Source: CAZNNH01 sp964574335 (GTDB taxonomy: Bacteria > Acidobacteriota > Vicinamibacteria > Fen-336). From it: 23,776 bases of DNA. Under the pieces are notes generated by a model, which worked only from the letters and a program-made list of their open reading frames with translations, had not been told where the DNA came from and did no database searches. Where the stretch lies: positions 1 to 23,776 of the forward strand of contig CAZNNH010000085.1 of the NCBI GenBank assembly GCA_964574335.1. Reading direction: 5' to 3'. The translations under genes and the position numbers were made by a program. Below are positions 16,712 through 23,704 of this stretch, in pieces. Numbering within the stretch: the stretch's first letter is position 1; each line of letters opens with the position of its first letter.

Positions 16712-16770
16712 CGGCTTTGGGGGACACGATCCCGATTCCAGCCATGACCGAGGAATCGGGTCATGTCCCC
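16712..16770. repeat. REP-like repeat family A, copy 2
   Basis: The inverted arm GGGGACACGATCCCGATTCC (16720-16739) and GGAATCGGGTCATGTCCCC (16752-16770) face each other over a 12-base loop, preceded by CGGCTTT as in copy 1. Its left side runs into the gap, where a further truncated unit may lie as in copy 1. The right arm contains the TGA stop (16763-16761) of the DUF2007-like gene. Confidence 0.8.
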
Positions 16771-17003
16771 TGGTCGTCCTCGGGGCCCTTCACCACGCAG
16801 TGGAGCAGCTCGGCGACCCTTTCTTCCTCTTCCTCGGGCACCCACAGGCTGGCGCCGGACGGCGAGGACCCCACCATCCCCGGGCCGAACACGCCGACGT
16901 CCTCGCTCTTGACCAGGAACGGGATCCCGTGCTGGTCGAGGGCGTGGCCCACCGTCTCGGCCTCGAGCCGGGAGGCGAAGCGCGCGATCTCTCGAAAGCC
17001 CAT
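16761..17003 (-). CDS. Small DUF2007-like protein (putative signal-transducing protein)
   Basis: 80 residues. The pattern FREIARFASRLEAETVGHAL, then HGIPFLVKSEDVG near 25-37, then SLWVPEEEEERVAELL matches the small ferredoxin-like DUF2007 family: an element moved between sources, an inner strand and a C-terminal VPxxxxxxAxxLL helix. Molecular function is unknown. It has no signal or membrane segment, so it is cytoplasmic. It starts 21 bp after the hybrid kinase stop with GGGGGGAG upstream, so the two are probably one operon. The final residues and TGA come from repeat family A, so the original C-terminus may have differed by a few residues. Confidence 0.75.
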   Translation of the reverse strand: MGFREIARFASRLEAETVGHALDQHGIPFLVKSEDVGVFGPGMVGSSPSGASLWVPEEEEERVAELLHCVVKGPEDDQGT

Positions 17004-17024
17004 CGTCTCCCCCCAGCTCCCCGG

Positions 17025-18248
17025 TCAGCCCTCGAACGTCCGCTGCAGCGCCTCGCGCAGGCGCGCCAGCGTGAAGGGCTTCTGGAGCACGGCGTCGACC
17101 CCCAGGCCGTCCAGCCGCGCGGCCACCTGCCGCTCGTCGTGCCCGCTCATCATGATGACCTTCAGGTCGTCTCGAAGCCGGCGGAGCTCCCGGAGGCACG
17201 CCTCACCGTCCATCCCCGGCATGGTCAGGTCGAGCATCACGCAGTCGACGGTCGGCCGCTCCCGGTCGCCCAGCACCTGCAGCGCCTCGGCACCGTCTCC
17301 GGCCAGCGCGGCCGCGTAGCCGAGCGCCCTGAGCATCTCGCCGCCGACCTTGCAGATCGTCGGCTCGTCGTCGACGAACAGGACCTGCCGCGCCGGCTGG
17401 CTCGCAAGCGAAGGGCCCTTGCCCGCCGCTGCGCCCGCTTCGTCCAGGGCCGGGATCCGGACCCGGATCCGGCTGCCCTGCCCGACCTGGCTCTCGACCT
17501 GGATCGTCCCTTGATGCGCCCGCACGATCCCCAGCACGGCTGCCAGCCCGAGGCCCCGCCCGGTGAACTTGGTGCTGAAGAACGGGTCGAACAGCCTCGC
17601 CCTGGTCTCCTCGTCGAAGCCGCGACCGTCGTCCTCGACCTCGACGAAGGCATACACGCCCTCCGGTAGGTCGCTGCCGACGACGCCCTCTCCGAGACAG
17701 GTCGCGTCGCAGCGCGCGGAGCCGGTGGTCACGCGGATGCTCCCGGCCTCGGCCTCCATCGACTCCGCGGCGTTGGTGATCAGGTTGGCGACCACCTGCT
17801 GGAGCTGGCCGGGGTCGGCCTTCACCCGCGGAAGGTCACGGCCGAGCTGGAGCTCGAGCCGAACCGTCTCCGGGAGCGAGCCCAGGAGCACCTGCACGGT
17901 CTCGTCCACCAGGCTGGAGAGATTGACCGACTGCATCACGAAGTGCCCACGCCCCGAGTAGGCCAGCATCTGGCGGCAGAGGTCGGCAGCGCGGTTCGAG
18001 GCCTTCTCGATCTCTCCCAGGCACTCGTGGGCCGGGGATCCCGCGGGGAGACCCAGCCGGGCCAGCTCGGCATTGCCGAGGATGGCCATCAGCAGGTTGT
18101 TGAAGTCGTGGGCGATCCCCCCGGCCAGCACCCCCAGGCTCTCGAGCTTCTCGGCCTCGTGAGAGCGCTCCCGCTCCGCGAGCCGCCGCCTCAGCCTCTC
18201 GATCTCGGCGACGGGCGGCTCCGAGGAGGGGTTCCGGTCCTGGCCCAT
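17025..18248 (-). CDS. Soluble hybrid histidine kinase with C-terminal receiver
   Basis: 407 residues. A short coiled-coil lead (about 12-35) is followed by HisKA with phospho-acceptor His47 in GGIAHDFNNLL. HATPase_c has the N-box NLITNAAES near 157-165, DDGRGF and GRGLGLAAV. The receiver at about 288-400 carries DDE near its start, phospho-acceptor Asp340 (MLDLTMPG), the conserved T/S as MMSG, and the LQKPF lysine. There is no membrane segment, PAS, GAF or other sensor domain and no output domain. It therefore probably receives its signal from a partner protein, perhaps the DUF2007-like protein encoded directly downstream. The NtrB-like HDFNN H-box class is common in Myxococcota and Acidobacteriota. 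The ATG at 18248 has only a weak AGGA before it. Confidence 0.92.
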   Translation of the reverse strand: MGQDRNPSSEPPVAEIERLRRRLAERERSHEAEKLESLGVLAGGIAHDFNNLLMAILGNAELARLGLPAGSPAHECLGEIEKASNRAADLCRQMLAYSGRGHFVMQSVNLSSLVDETVQVLLGSLPETVRLELQLGRDLPRVKADPGQLQQVVANLITNAAESMEAEAGSIRVTTGSARCDATCLGEGVVGSDLPEGVYAFVEVEDDGRGFDEETRARLFDPFFSTKFTGRGLGLAAVLGIVRAHQGTIQVESQVGQGSRIRVRIPALDEAGAAAGKGPSLASQPARQVLFVDDEPTICKVGGEMLRALGYAAALAGDGAEALQVLGDRERPTVDCVMLDLTMPGMDGEACLRELRRLRDDLKVIMMSGHDERQVAARLDGLGVDAVLQKPFTLARLREALQRTFEG

Positions 18249-18304
18249 GTCCTGCCTAGCCTACACCCCGGGCCGCGGCAACCGGAAGCCCTTTGCCTCC
18301 GTCG

Positions 18305-18325
18305 TTGCACCCGCCTTTGCACCCG
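18305..18325. repeat. Direct repeat in the divergent spacer before the MntP-like gene
   Basis: TTGCACCCG occurs at 18305-18313 and 18317-18325 in the 151-bp spacer between the hybrid kinase and MntP-like genes. The 12-base period would place two regulator half-sites close to one face of the helix. No sure promoter and no Mn2+ riboswitch consensus was found in this spacer. Confidence 0.3.
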
Positions 18326-18399
18326 GCGCCGGCAGCGGCGAGCATAGGACCGGTGAGGGCGCGGGCGGGATCGGCAGTGCAGGACGTGGGTGGGGTCGC

Positions 18400-18969
18400 A
18401 TGAATTGGCCGAGCCTGATCGCGATCGCGGTCGCGTTGGCGATGGACGCGGTGACGGTGGCGATCGTCACCGGCCTGTCGCCGCTGCCGCTGAGCGGGCG
18501 ACGGGTGTTCCGGCTGGCCTTCCACTTCGGGCTGTTCCAGGGGCTGATGCCGGTCATCGGCTGGTCGCTGGGCGTCGCGGTGGTGTCCTACGTGGCCTTC
18601 ATCGACCACTGGATCGTCTTTGGCCTGCTCGTCTTCGTCGGCGGCAAGATGCTGCGCGAGTCGAGAAGGCCCGACCACCGGCGGAAGGCGGTGACCGACA
18701 CCACCCGGGGTTGGCCGCTGGTCCTGCTCTCGGTGGCCACCAGCCTGGACGCGATGGCGGTGGGGCTGTCGCTGGCGCTTCTGGAGATGCCCATCCTGCT
18801 CCCCGCCCTGGTGATCGGCGTGGTCACGGCGGTGCTCTCGGCGCTGGGGATGGTCGGCGGGCGCCGTCTCGGCGTGATGTGGGGCCGGCGGGTGGAGGCC
18901 CTGGGAGGGCTGGTCCTGATCCTGATCGGGCTCCACATCCTGGCCAAGCACCTCGGCCTGCTGCCCTGA
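18400..18969 (+). CDS. mntP: MntP-like manganese efflux protein
   Basis: 189 residues, the same size as E. coli MntP (188), with six membrane helices arranged as two related halves. Each half has the conserved acidic motif: AMDAVTVAI (Asp16) and SLDAMAVGL (Asp117), which correspond to the transport aspartates of the family. The expected role is export of Mn2+ across the inner membrane. The ATG at 18400 is chosen because the protein matches MntP from its first residues; the frame is open upstream to 18247, but that stretch is low-complexity and non-membrane. It has no obvious link to the sugar genes. The zinc-finger gene follows 47 bp later on the same strand. Confidence 0.86.
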   Translation: MNWPSLIAIAVALAMDAVTVAIVTGLSPLPLSGRRVFRLAFHFGLFQGLMPVIGWSLGVAVVSYVAFIDHWIVFGLLVFVGGKMLRESRRPDHRRKAVTDTTRGWPLVLLSVATSLDAMAVGLSLALLEMPILLPALVIGVVTAVLSALGMVGGRRLGVMWGRRVEALGGLVLILIGLHILAKHLGLLP

Positions 18970-18977
18970 CGGGCCCA

Positions 18978-19007
18978 TTGACCCGGCCGCGCCACCGTCG
19001 GTAAGCT
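18978..19007 (+). promoter_or_regulatory. Weak promoter candidate before the zinc-finger membrane protein
   Basis: TTGACC (18978-18983) is followed 18 bases later by TAAGCT (19002-19007), just before the ATG at 19017. A start there would give a near-leaderless message. The -35 is good, the -10 poor. Confidence 0.25.
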
Positions 19008-19016
19008 CCGGGAACC

Positions 19017-19958
19017 ATGGCGATCCGCGAAGGCAAGTGGCGGTGCACCAACTGCGGTCGCGTCAACCCCGGCCGTGGCATGGCCTGTCCCGGCTGCGGC
19101 GCGACCCGCGACGAGAAGGTCCAGTTCTTCCTCGAGGACGAGGCCCCCGAGGTCGAGGAGCAGGCCCTCGTCGAGCGGGCCCAGTCGGGCGCCGACTGGC
19201 TGTGCGAGTACTGCAGCACGTCCAACCCGCCGAAGGACACCCACTGCAAGCAGTGCGGCGCCGAGCGGGGCAGCTCGGCCTCGCGCGCCACCCGGGAGAT
19301 CCGCCCCCAACCGCTGGCGGCGGCCTCCCTGCCACCGCCCAAGAAGGGCTGCGCTCCGAAACTGCTGGTCCTGCTCCTGCTGCTGGCGACGGGGCTCTGC
19401 GCCACCTTCGGCTACTTCGCCTTCCGCAAGAGCGAGGAGCGGGTCACCGTCAGCGGCCTGGAGTGGGAGCGCAGCATCGACGTCGAGGCGTTCCGCGCGG
19501 TCACCGAGGAGGCGTGGGAGGGCGAGCTTCCGTCCGGAGCCCGTGAGGTCTCACGCAGCCGCGAGGTCCACCACACCGAGAAGGAGCAGACCGGCACCGA
19601 GAAGGTCAAGGTCGGCACCAAGGACCTGGGCAACGGCTTCTTCGAGGACGTCTACGAGGACCGGCCCGTCTACCGCGATCGCGAGGTCTACGGCAACAAG
19701 GTCCGCTACCAGATCGAGAAGTGGGTGACCGACCGGACCGAGAAGGCCAGCGGCACTGACCGGGCGCCGCGCTGGCCCCGCGTGAGCCTGCGCAACAGGG
19801 AGCGCGAGGGCCCGCGCCACGAGCGCTACGTGGTGCTGCTCCAGGGGAAGAAGGACTACCGGATGGAGCTGCCGGAGGCCCGCTGGAGCCAGCTCGACGT
19901 GGGCCAGTCCCTCACCGCCGTCATCCAAGGCGGCAGCCGGGTGATCGAGCTGCGGTAG
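19017..19958 (+). CDS. Membrane-anchored protein with two RanBP2-type zinc fingers
   Basis: 313 residues. Two N-terminal fingers follow W-x-C-x2-C-x3-N-x6-C-x2-C: Trp8, Cys10, Cys13, Asn17, Cys24, Cys27; and Trp61, Cys63, Cys66, Asn70, Cys77, Cys80. A linker and a single membrane helix (about 114-135) follow. The C-terminal part (about 140-313) is rich in charged residues, with REVHHTEKEQTGTEKVKVGT near 180-199 and a run of Tyr/Arg-rich strands, presumably outside the membrane with the fingers in the cytoplasm. RanBP2-type fingers bind RNA or ubiquitin in eukaryotes; the bacterial role is unknown. The Trp-Asn pattern separates them from plain zinc ribbons. It is followed 59 bp later by GH115, possibly in one transcript. 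Confidence 0.85.
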   Translation: MAIREGKWRCTNCGRVNPGRGMACPGCGATRDEKVQFFLEDEAPEVEEQALVERAQSGADWLCEYCSTSNPPKDTHCKQCGAERGSSASRATREIRPQPLAAASLPPPKKGCAPKLLVLLLLLATGLCATFGYFAFRKSEERVTVSGLEWERSIDVEAFRAVTEEAWEGELPSGAREVSRSREVHHTEKEQTGTEKVKVGTKDLGNGFFEDVYEDRPVYRDREVYGNKVRYQIEKWVTDRTEKASGTDRAPRWPRVSLRNREREGPRHERYVVLLQGKKDYRMELPEARWSQLDVGQSLTAVIQGGSRVIELR

Positions 19959-20017
19959 GCGAGAGCCCCTGGTCGGCCGTCGGCTTGCGCGCGTATGAAG
20001 TGGAGGAGACCCGATCC

Positions 20018-22888
20018 ATGAAGCCCAGAGACCCAATCACGGCGCGGCTGGTGGTGTTGACGCTCGGCGTGGGGCTCTCGCTCGTGCCGATGACATACGC
20101 GGCGACCGGAACGTTGAGCGCGAGCAGCGAGCCCTCTCCCGGCTCGTTTCCCCTGGTCGCCGCCGGCCGCGCAGCCGAGCTGCTCCTCGACGCCGCCGAA
20201 GCGAAGGTCGTACACGTGGCGGCGGCCGCCCTTGCCGATGACGTGGAGCGCGTCACCGGACACCGTCCTGCTGTCAGTACGGACCCGGCCCACCCGGCCG
20301 GCGCCACGGTCATCGTCGGCACGGTCGGCCGCAGCGCGACCATCGACCGCCTGGCACGGGAACGACTCATCGACGTCTCGGCGATCCAGGGTCAATGGGA
20401 GAGTTTCCTGCTCACCAGCGTCGAGCAGCCCTTCCCGGGCGTGGGGCGCGCGTGGGTCGTGGCCGGGAGCGATCGTCGGGGCACGGCCTATGGCCTCTTC
20501 GAGCTCTCGCGCCTGATCGGGGTGTCCCCCTGGGTTTGGTGGGCGGACGTGCCCCCGCCGCGCCGCAGTGAGCTGCACCTCACCGGCCGCGCCACGATCG
20601 GTCCGCCCAAGGTGAAGTATCGGGGGATCTTCCTCAACGACGAGGACTTCGGTCTCAAGCCCTGGGCGGCGCAGACCTTCGAGCCCGAGACCGGCGACAT
20701 CGGACCCAAGACCTACGCGCGCGTCTTCGAGCTGCTGCTCCGCCTGCGCGCCAACTACTGCTGGCCGGCCATGCACGAATGCACCCGCGCCTTCAATCAC
20801 TACCCCGCCAACAAGCAGGTGGCCGACGACTACGCCATCGTGATGGGCAGCTCGCACTGCGAGCCGCTGCTCCGTGACAACCCTGATGAGTGGCACCGCG
20901 ACGGCCGCGGTCCCTGGGACTGGACGACCAACCGCGCGAACATCATGGAGTATTGGCGCACCCGCGTGGTCGAGAACGCTCCGTTCGAGAACTTGTGGAC
21001 CGTCGGCATGCGCGGCATCCACGACTCCGCGATGCCGGGAGGCGGATCGCTCGACGACAAGACGAGGCGCCTGGAGGACGTGGTGGTGGCCCAACGCGGG
21101 CTGCTCAGCGAGGTCCTTCACCAGGACGCCGCCGAGCCGCCCCAGATCCTCATCCCGTACAAGGAGACGCTGGCGATCTACGAGAACGGCCTCCGGCTGC
21201 CCGAGGACATCACGTTGGTCTGGCCGGACGACAACCAGGGCTACATCAGGCGGCTGTCCTCGCCCGAGGAGCAGGGGCGCTCGGGCGGCGCCGGCGTGTA
21301 CTACCACCTCTCGTATCTGGGATCTCCCATCCAGTATCTCTGGCTCGACAGCACGCCGCCGGCTCAGATCTGGCAGGAGATGACCAAGGCGTACGCCCAT
21401 GACTGCCGCCGCCTGTGGATCGTGAACGTGGGCGATCTCAAGCCGATCGAGAAGGGGATGACTTACTTCCTGGACCTGGCCTGGGACCCCGAGCGGCCCG
21501 AGATGTCGGACCAGCGCGGCTGGCTGACGGCGTTTGCCGCCCGGACCTTCGGACCGGAGAGCGCGGCCGAGATCGGCGCCATCCTCGACGCCAGCTACCG
21601 CCTCAATCACCGCATGCGACCCGAACACCTCAGCCAGGAAGACGACTTCGACCCCTTCCGCAACGGCGACGAGGTGGCCCAGCGGCTGGCCGCGTTCGCC
21701 AACCTCGTGCGTCGCGCGGAGGCCGTCGAGCAGGGGCTCGCCTCCGAGCTGCGAGACGCCTACTTCGAGCTGGTCCTGTATCCGGTCCGCGGGTCCGCCA
21801 TGGCCAACCAGAAGATCCTCTCCGCCTGGCGCAGCCGCAGCCTGGCGTTCGAGCGTCTGCCCGCCGCCAACGGCTGGGCGGACCTTGCCGAGCGCGCGTA
21901 CCGCCAGATCCAAGAAGACACGCGCCGCTACAACGAGAGCATCGCCGGCGGCAAGTGGCGGCGCATGATGAATGCGGCCCCCTTCTGGAACCAGCCCTGG
22001 GACCGGCCCGCTGGCTGGGCCTACGCGGCGCCGTTCGTCCAGAGGGTCGACGCCCCCGCGCGATCGCGGCTGGCGGTGATGCCCGAAGGCCACTCCTTGC
22101 CGATGGACTCGGACGGGCGAGACGGGGTCCCGCCGATCGGGCGAGGGCCGCAGCAGCGCCGCTTCGTCGACCTCTTCGCCACGGGAGCGGAGCCGGTTGC
22201 CGTGCGCGTCGAGGCCGACCCCTGGCTGCGCCTCGACCGGACGCCCCAGACGGTCCGACGATGGGAGCGCCTGTGGATCGACGTCGACTGGGACCGCGTG
22301 CCCAGTGGCGTCGACGCGGGTGCGCTGCACATCGCGTCAGGCGATGCGGTTCTCGACGTCCCGGTCCCCCTCGTCACCGCGGCCGTGCCGGACGGTGCCG
22401 CGTCCCTCAACGGCGACCGCATCGCCCTCGAGGCGGAGGATGGGCTCCCCGAGACGGCCACCCAGGCCGCTCGCTGGCACCGCCTGGACGGGATCGGCTG
22501 GAACGGCGCCGTGGTGCTCATCGAGCCCCGCACCATGCCCTCGCTCACGGACCTGGATGAGGTTGCGACTGCACCGTCGCTCAGCTTCCGCATCTTCGTT
22601 CCCGCCGACACGCCGGCGCATCTAGACGTGCATGCCCTCCCGACCCAACCACCCCATGCCGGCCGATCGCTGCGTTGTGCCCTGAGCCTGGATGGCGCAC
22701 GGCCGACATGGGTCGAGTTCCCGGAGGACGACGAGTACGGCCCGCTCTGGAGCGAGCGCGTCCTCCGGGCGCGCATGACCACCAGCGTGCCGCTAGCGCT
22801 CTCAGCCGGCACGCACGAGCTGCACCTGTACGGGACCGACCCGAGCCTCGTCCTCGACGCACTCGACGTTCGCCTGGCCGAGAAGTGA
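20018..22888 (+). CDS. Secreted GH115 xylan alpha-1,2-glucuronidase
   Basis: 956 residues. A Sec signal peptide covers about 1-29 (LVVLTLGVGLSLVPMTYAA). Family motifs: WVWWADVPP 172-180, YRGIFLNDEDFGLKPW 201-216, CWPAMHECTRAFN 248-260, MGSSHCEPLLRDN 276-288, IPYKETLAIYENGL 379-392, LVWPDDNQGYIRRL 400-413 and YLGSPIQYLWL 433-443. By spacing, His280 and Glu383 probably correspond to the catalytic-site His and Glu reported for a Bacteroides GH115. A C-terminal beta domain (about 790-956) is present. These enzymes remove (4-O-methyl-)glucuronic acid from long and branched xylan, unlike GH67. The ATG at 20018 is chosen for the GGAGGAG nine to eleven bases upstream and the signal peptide; a TTG at 19985 is less likely. 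It complements GH10 and the uronate branch. Confidence 0.95.
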   Translation: MKPRDPITARLVVLTLGVGLSLVPMTYAATGTLSASSEPSPGSFPLVAAGRAAELLLDAAEAKVVHVAAAALADDVERVTGHRPAVSTDPAHPAGATVIVGTVGRSATIDRLARERLIDVSAIQGQWESFLLTSVEQPFPGVGRAWVVAGSDRRGTAYGLFELSRLIGVSPWVWWADVPPPRRSELHLTGRATIGPPKVKYRGIFLNDEDFGLKPWAAQTFEPETGDIGPKTYARVFELLLRLRANYCWPAMHECTRAFNHYPANKQVADDYAIVMGSSHCEPLLRDNPDEWHRDGRGPWDWTTNRANIMEYWRTRVVENAPFENLWTVGMRGIHDSAMPGGGSLDDKTRRLEDVVVAQRGLLSEVLHQDAAEPPQILIPYKETLAIYENGLRLPEDITLVWPDDNQGYIRRLSSPEEQGRSGGAGVYYHLSYLGSPIQYLWLDSTPPAQIWQEMTKAYAHDCRRLWIVNVGDLKPIEKGMTYFLDLAWDPERPEMSDQRGWLTAFAARTFGPESAAEIGAILDASYRLNHRMRPEHLSQEDDFDPFRNGDEVAQRLAAFANLVRRAEAVEQGLASELRDAYFELVLYPVRGSAMANQKILSAWRSRSLAFERLPAANGWADLAERAYRQIQEDTRRYNESIAGGKWRRMMNAAPFWNQPWDRPAGWAYAAPFVQRVDAPARSRLAVMPEGHSLPMDSDGRDGVPPIGRGPQQRRFVDLFATGAEPVAVRVEADPWLRLDRTPQTVRRWERLWIDVDWDRVPSGVDAGALHIASGDAVLDVPVPLVTAAVPDGAASLNGDRIALEAEDGLPETATQAARWHRLDGIGWNGAVVLIEPRTMPSLTDLDEVATAPSLSFRIFVPADTPAHLDVHALPTQPPHAGRSLRCALSLDGARPTWVEFPEDDEYGPLWSERVLRARMTTSVPLALSAGTHELHLYGTDPSLVLDALDVRLAEK

Positions 22889-22927
22889 ACTCCTCCCGGA
22901 CTGGTTCACCGGCCGATCGCGGCGGAC

Positions 22928-22949
22928 GGCGCACCGGAAACCGGACGCC
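22928..22949 (+). terminator. Hairpin in the convergent spacer after GH115
   Basis: GGCG-ca-CCGG-AAA-CCGG-a-CGCC forms a compact stem-loop 40 bases after the GH115 stop. A second imperfect stem lies at 22955-22980. Neither has a T-run, so intrinsic termination is uncertain. Confidence 0.35.
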
Positions 22950-22984
22950 GCAGTCTGCCGGGTCCGGTGGTTCCGGGCAGCCCC

Positions 22985-23426
22985 TCACTCGACTTTCGCC
23001 TCCGCAACCTCCAGGATCTTGTGCCAAATGGTCGGGGACACCTCCAGCGTTCTTCGCGGCTCCCTATCGCCATAGGATGAGAGGACCTCCGTACCGGTCG
23101 GCCTGACCATGAGTTCACAGAACTCGAAGTCGCCGCCGACCTTCACGAAGCCGCGAATACGGGCCGGTTCCTTCAGTGCCGACCTGCCGAGACCCTCCAG
23201 ACCACGTGCCTCTCCCATCGTGCGGACGCTGGCTAGAACCTGCCGGGCGTGGGAATGATGATGACCCAAGAAGCGGTCTAGCGCGCGCTCGTCACTTACA
23301 GAAGAGCGCGTGGCCACTGCGGCCAACAGGCAGATCCTCCCGTCATTCGCCTGCCCTGTCGCGTCGAACCCCAGGCTGACCTGCGGGCGAGGGCACGATC
23401 ATTCCAGCCGCGCGTTCTGTCGTCAC
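22985..23426 (-). pseudogene. Unrecognised gene with apparent +1 frameshift
   Basis: A GTG at 23426 has an excellent GGAGGG (23438-23433) six bases upstream and reads VTTERAAGMIVPSP before running out of protein-like sequence. One base later in phase, the frame continues as QVSLGFDATGQANDGRICLL and on to the stop at 22985. Dropping one base from the GGG at 23385-23387 joins them into one protein of about 146 residues. The C-terminal part (SYGDREPRRTLEVSPTIW, then HKILEVAEAKVE) looks coding. No family is recognised. Codon use is visibly less GC-biased than the neighbours, suggesting acquired DNA. Alternatives are a sequencing or assembly error, or a shorter intact gene starting at TTG 23326, which also has GGGAGG nine bases upstream. 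Confidence 0.5.
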
Positions 23427-23457
23427 TTCGTGCCCTCCGTGTGCGGCCCCACGGGAC

Positions 23458-23601
23458 CTACGGCCACAGTGAGACCACGAGACCCGAGCCCGGAGCACCA
23501 GTGGCCTCCTCGACCCAGGCAGCGAGCGCAACCGTCGCGCTGCCGGGCTCGAGGTACGACCAGTCTTGATCCCTAGACGCCAAGGCTCGGCCCAGTATCA
23601 C
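23458..23601 (-). CDS. Small hypothetical protein (47 residues)
   Basis: It starts with GTG at 23601, preceded by AGGAAGA, and ends at TAG 23458. It reads VILGRALASRDQDWSYLEPG then SATVALAAWVEEATGAPGSG then LVVSLWP. The composition is protein-like, with no membrane segment and no recognised family. It lies 31 bp before the frameshifted gene on the same strand, so the two could be a small operon or pieces of one decayed gene. Both share the same relaxed codon use. Confidence 0.3.
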   Translation of the reverse strand: MILGRALASRDQDWSYLEPGSATVALAAWVEEATGAPGSGLVVSLWP

Positions 23602-23675
23602 GAGTCTTCTTCCTGGCTGCTGCCGGGCAGTCCATCGGACTCTTCACGCGCCGTCCTTACCGTTGCCAGAACGGG

Positions 23676-23704
23676 AGTGTAGATCACCGAGGTCGTCGCG
23701 TCAC
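23676..23704 (-). promoter_or_regulatory. Promoter candidate for the small minus-strand genes
   Basis: GTGACG (23704-23699), 17-base spacer, TACACT (23681-23676) on the minus strand. It points at the 47-residue ORF and the frameshifted gene. A perfect AGTCC-atc-GGACT hairpin (23629-23641) lies in the leader it would produce. Confidence 0.4.

Noticed and set aside
18249..18399. Manganese (yybP-ykoY) riboswitch before the MntP-like gene
   Set aside because: This riboswitch often precedes mntP, but its conserved loop sequences were not found in the spacer.
19856..22330. Open frame of 824 codons on the minus strand opposite GH115
   Set aside because: Low-complexity antisense product; the plus-strand GH115 motifs, signal peptide and ribosome binding site explain the region.
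23602..23683. Cobalamin-type or other riboswitch in the leader with the AGTCC/GGACT hairpin
   Set aside because: Only short local hairpins are seen; no B12-box or other known conserved core was found.
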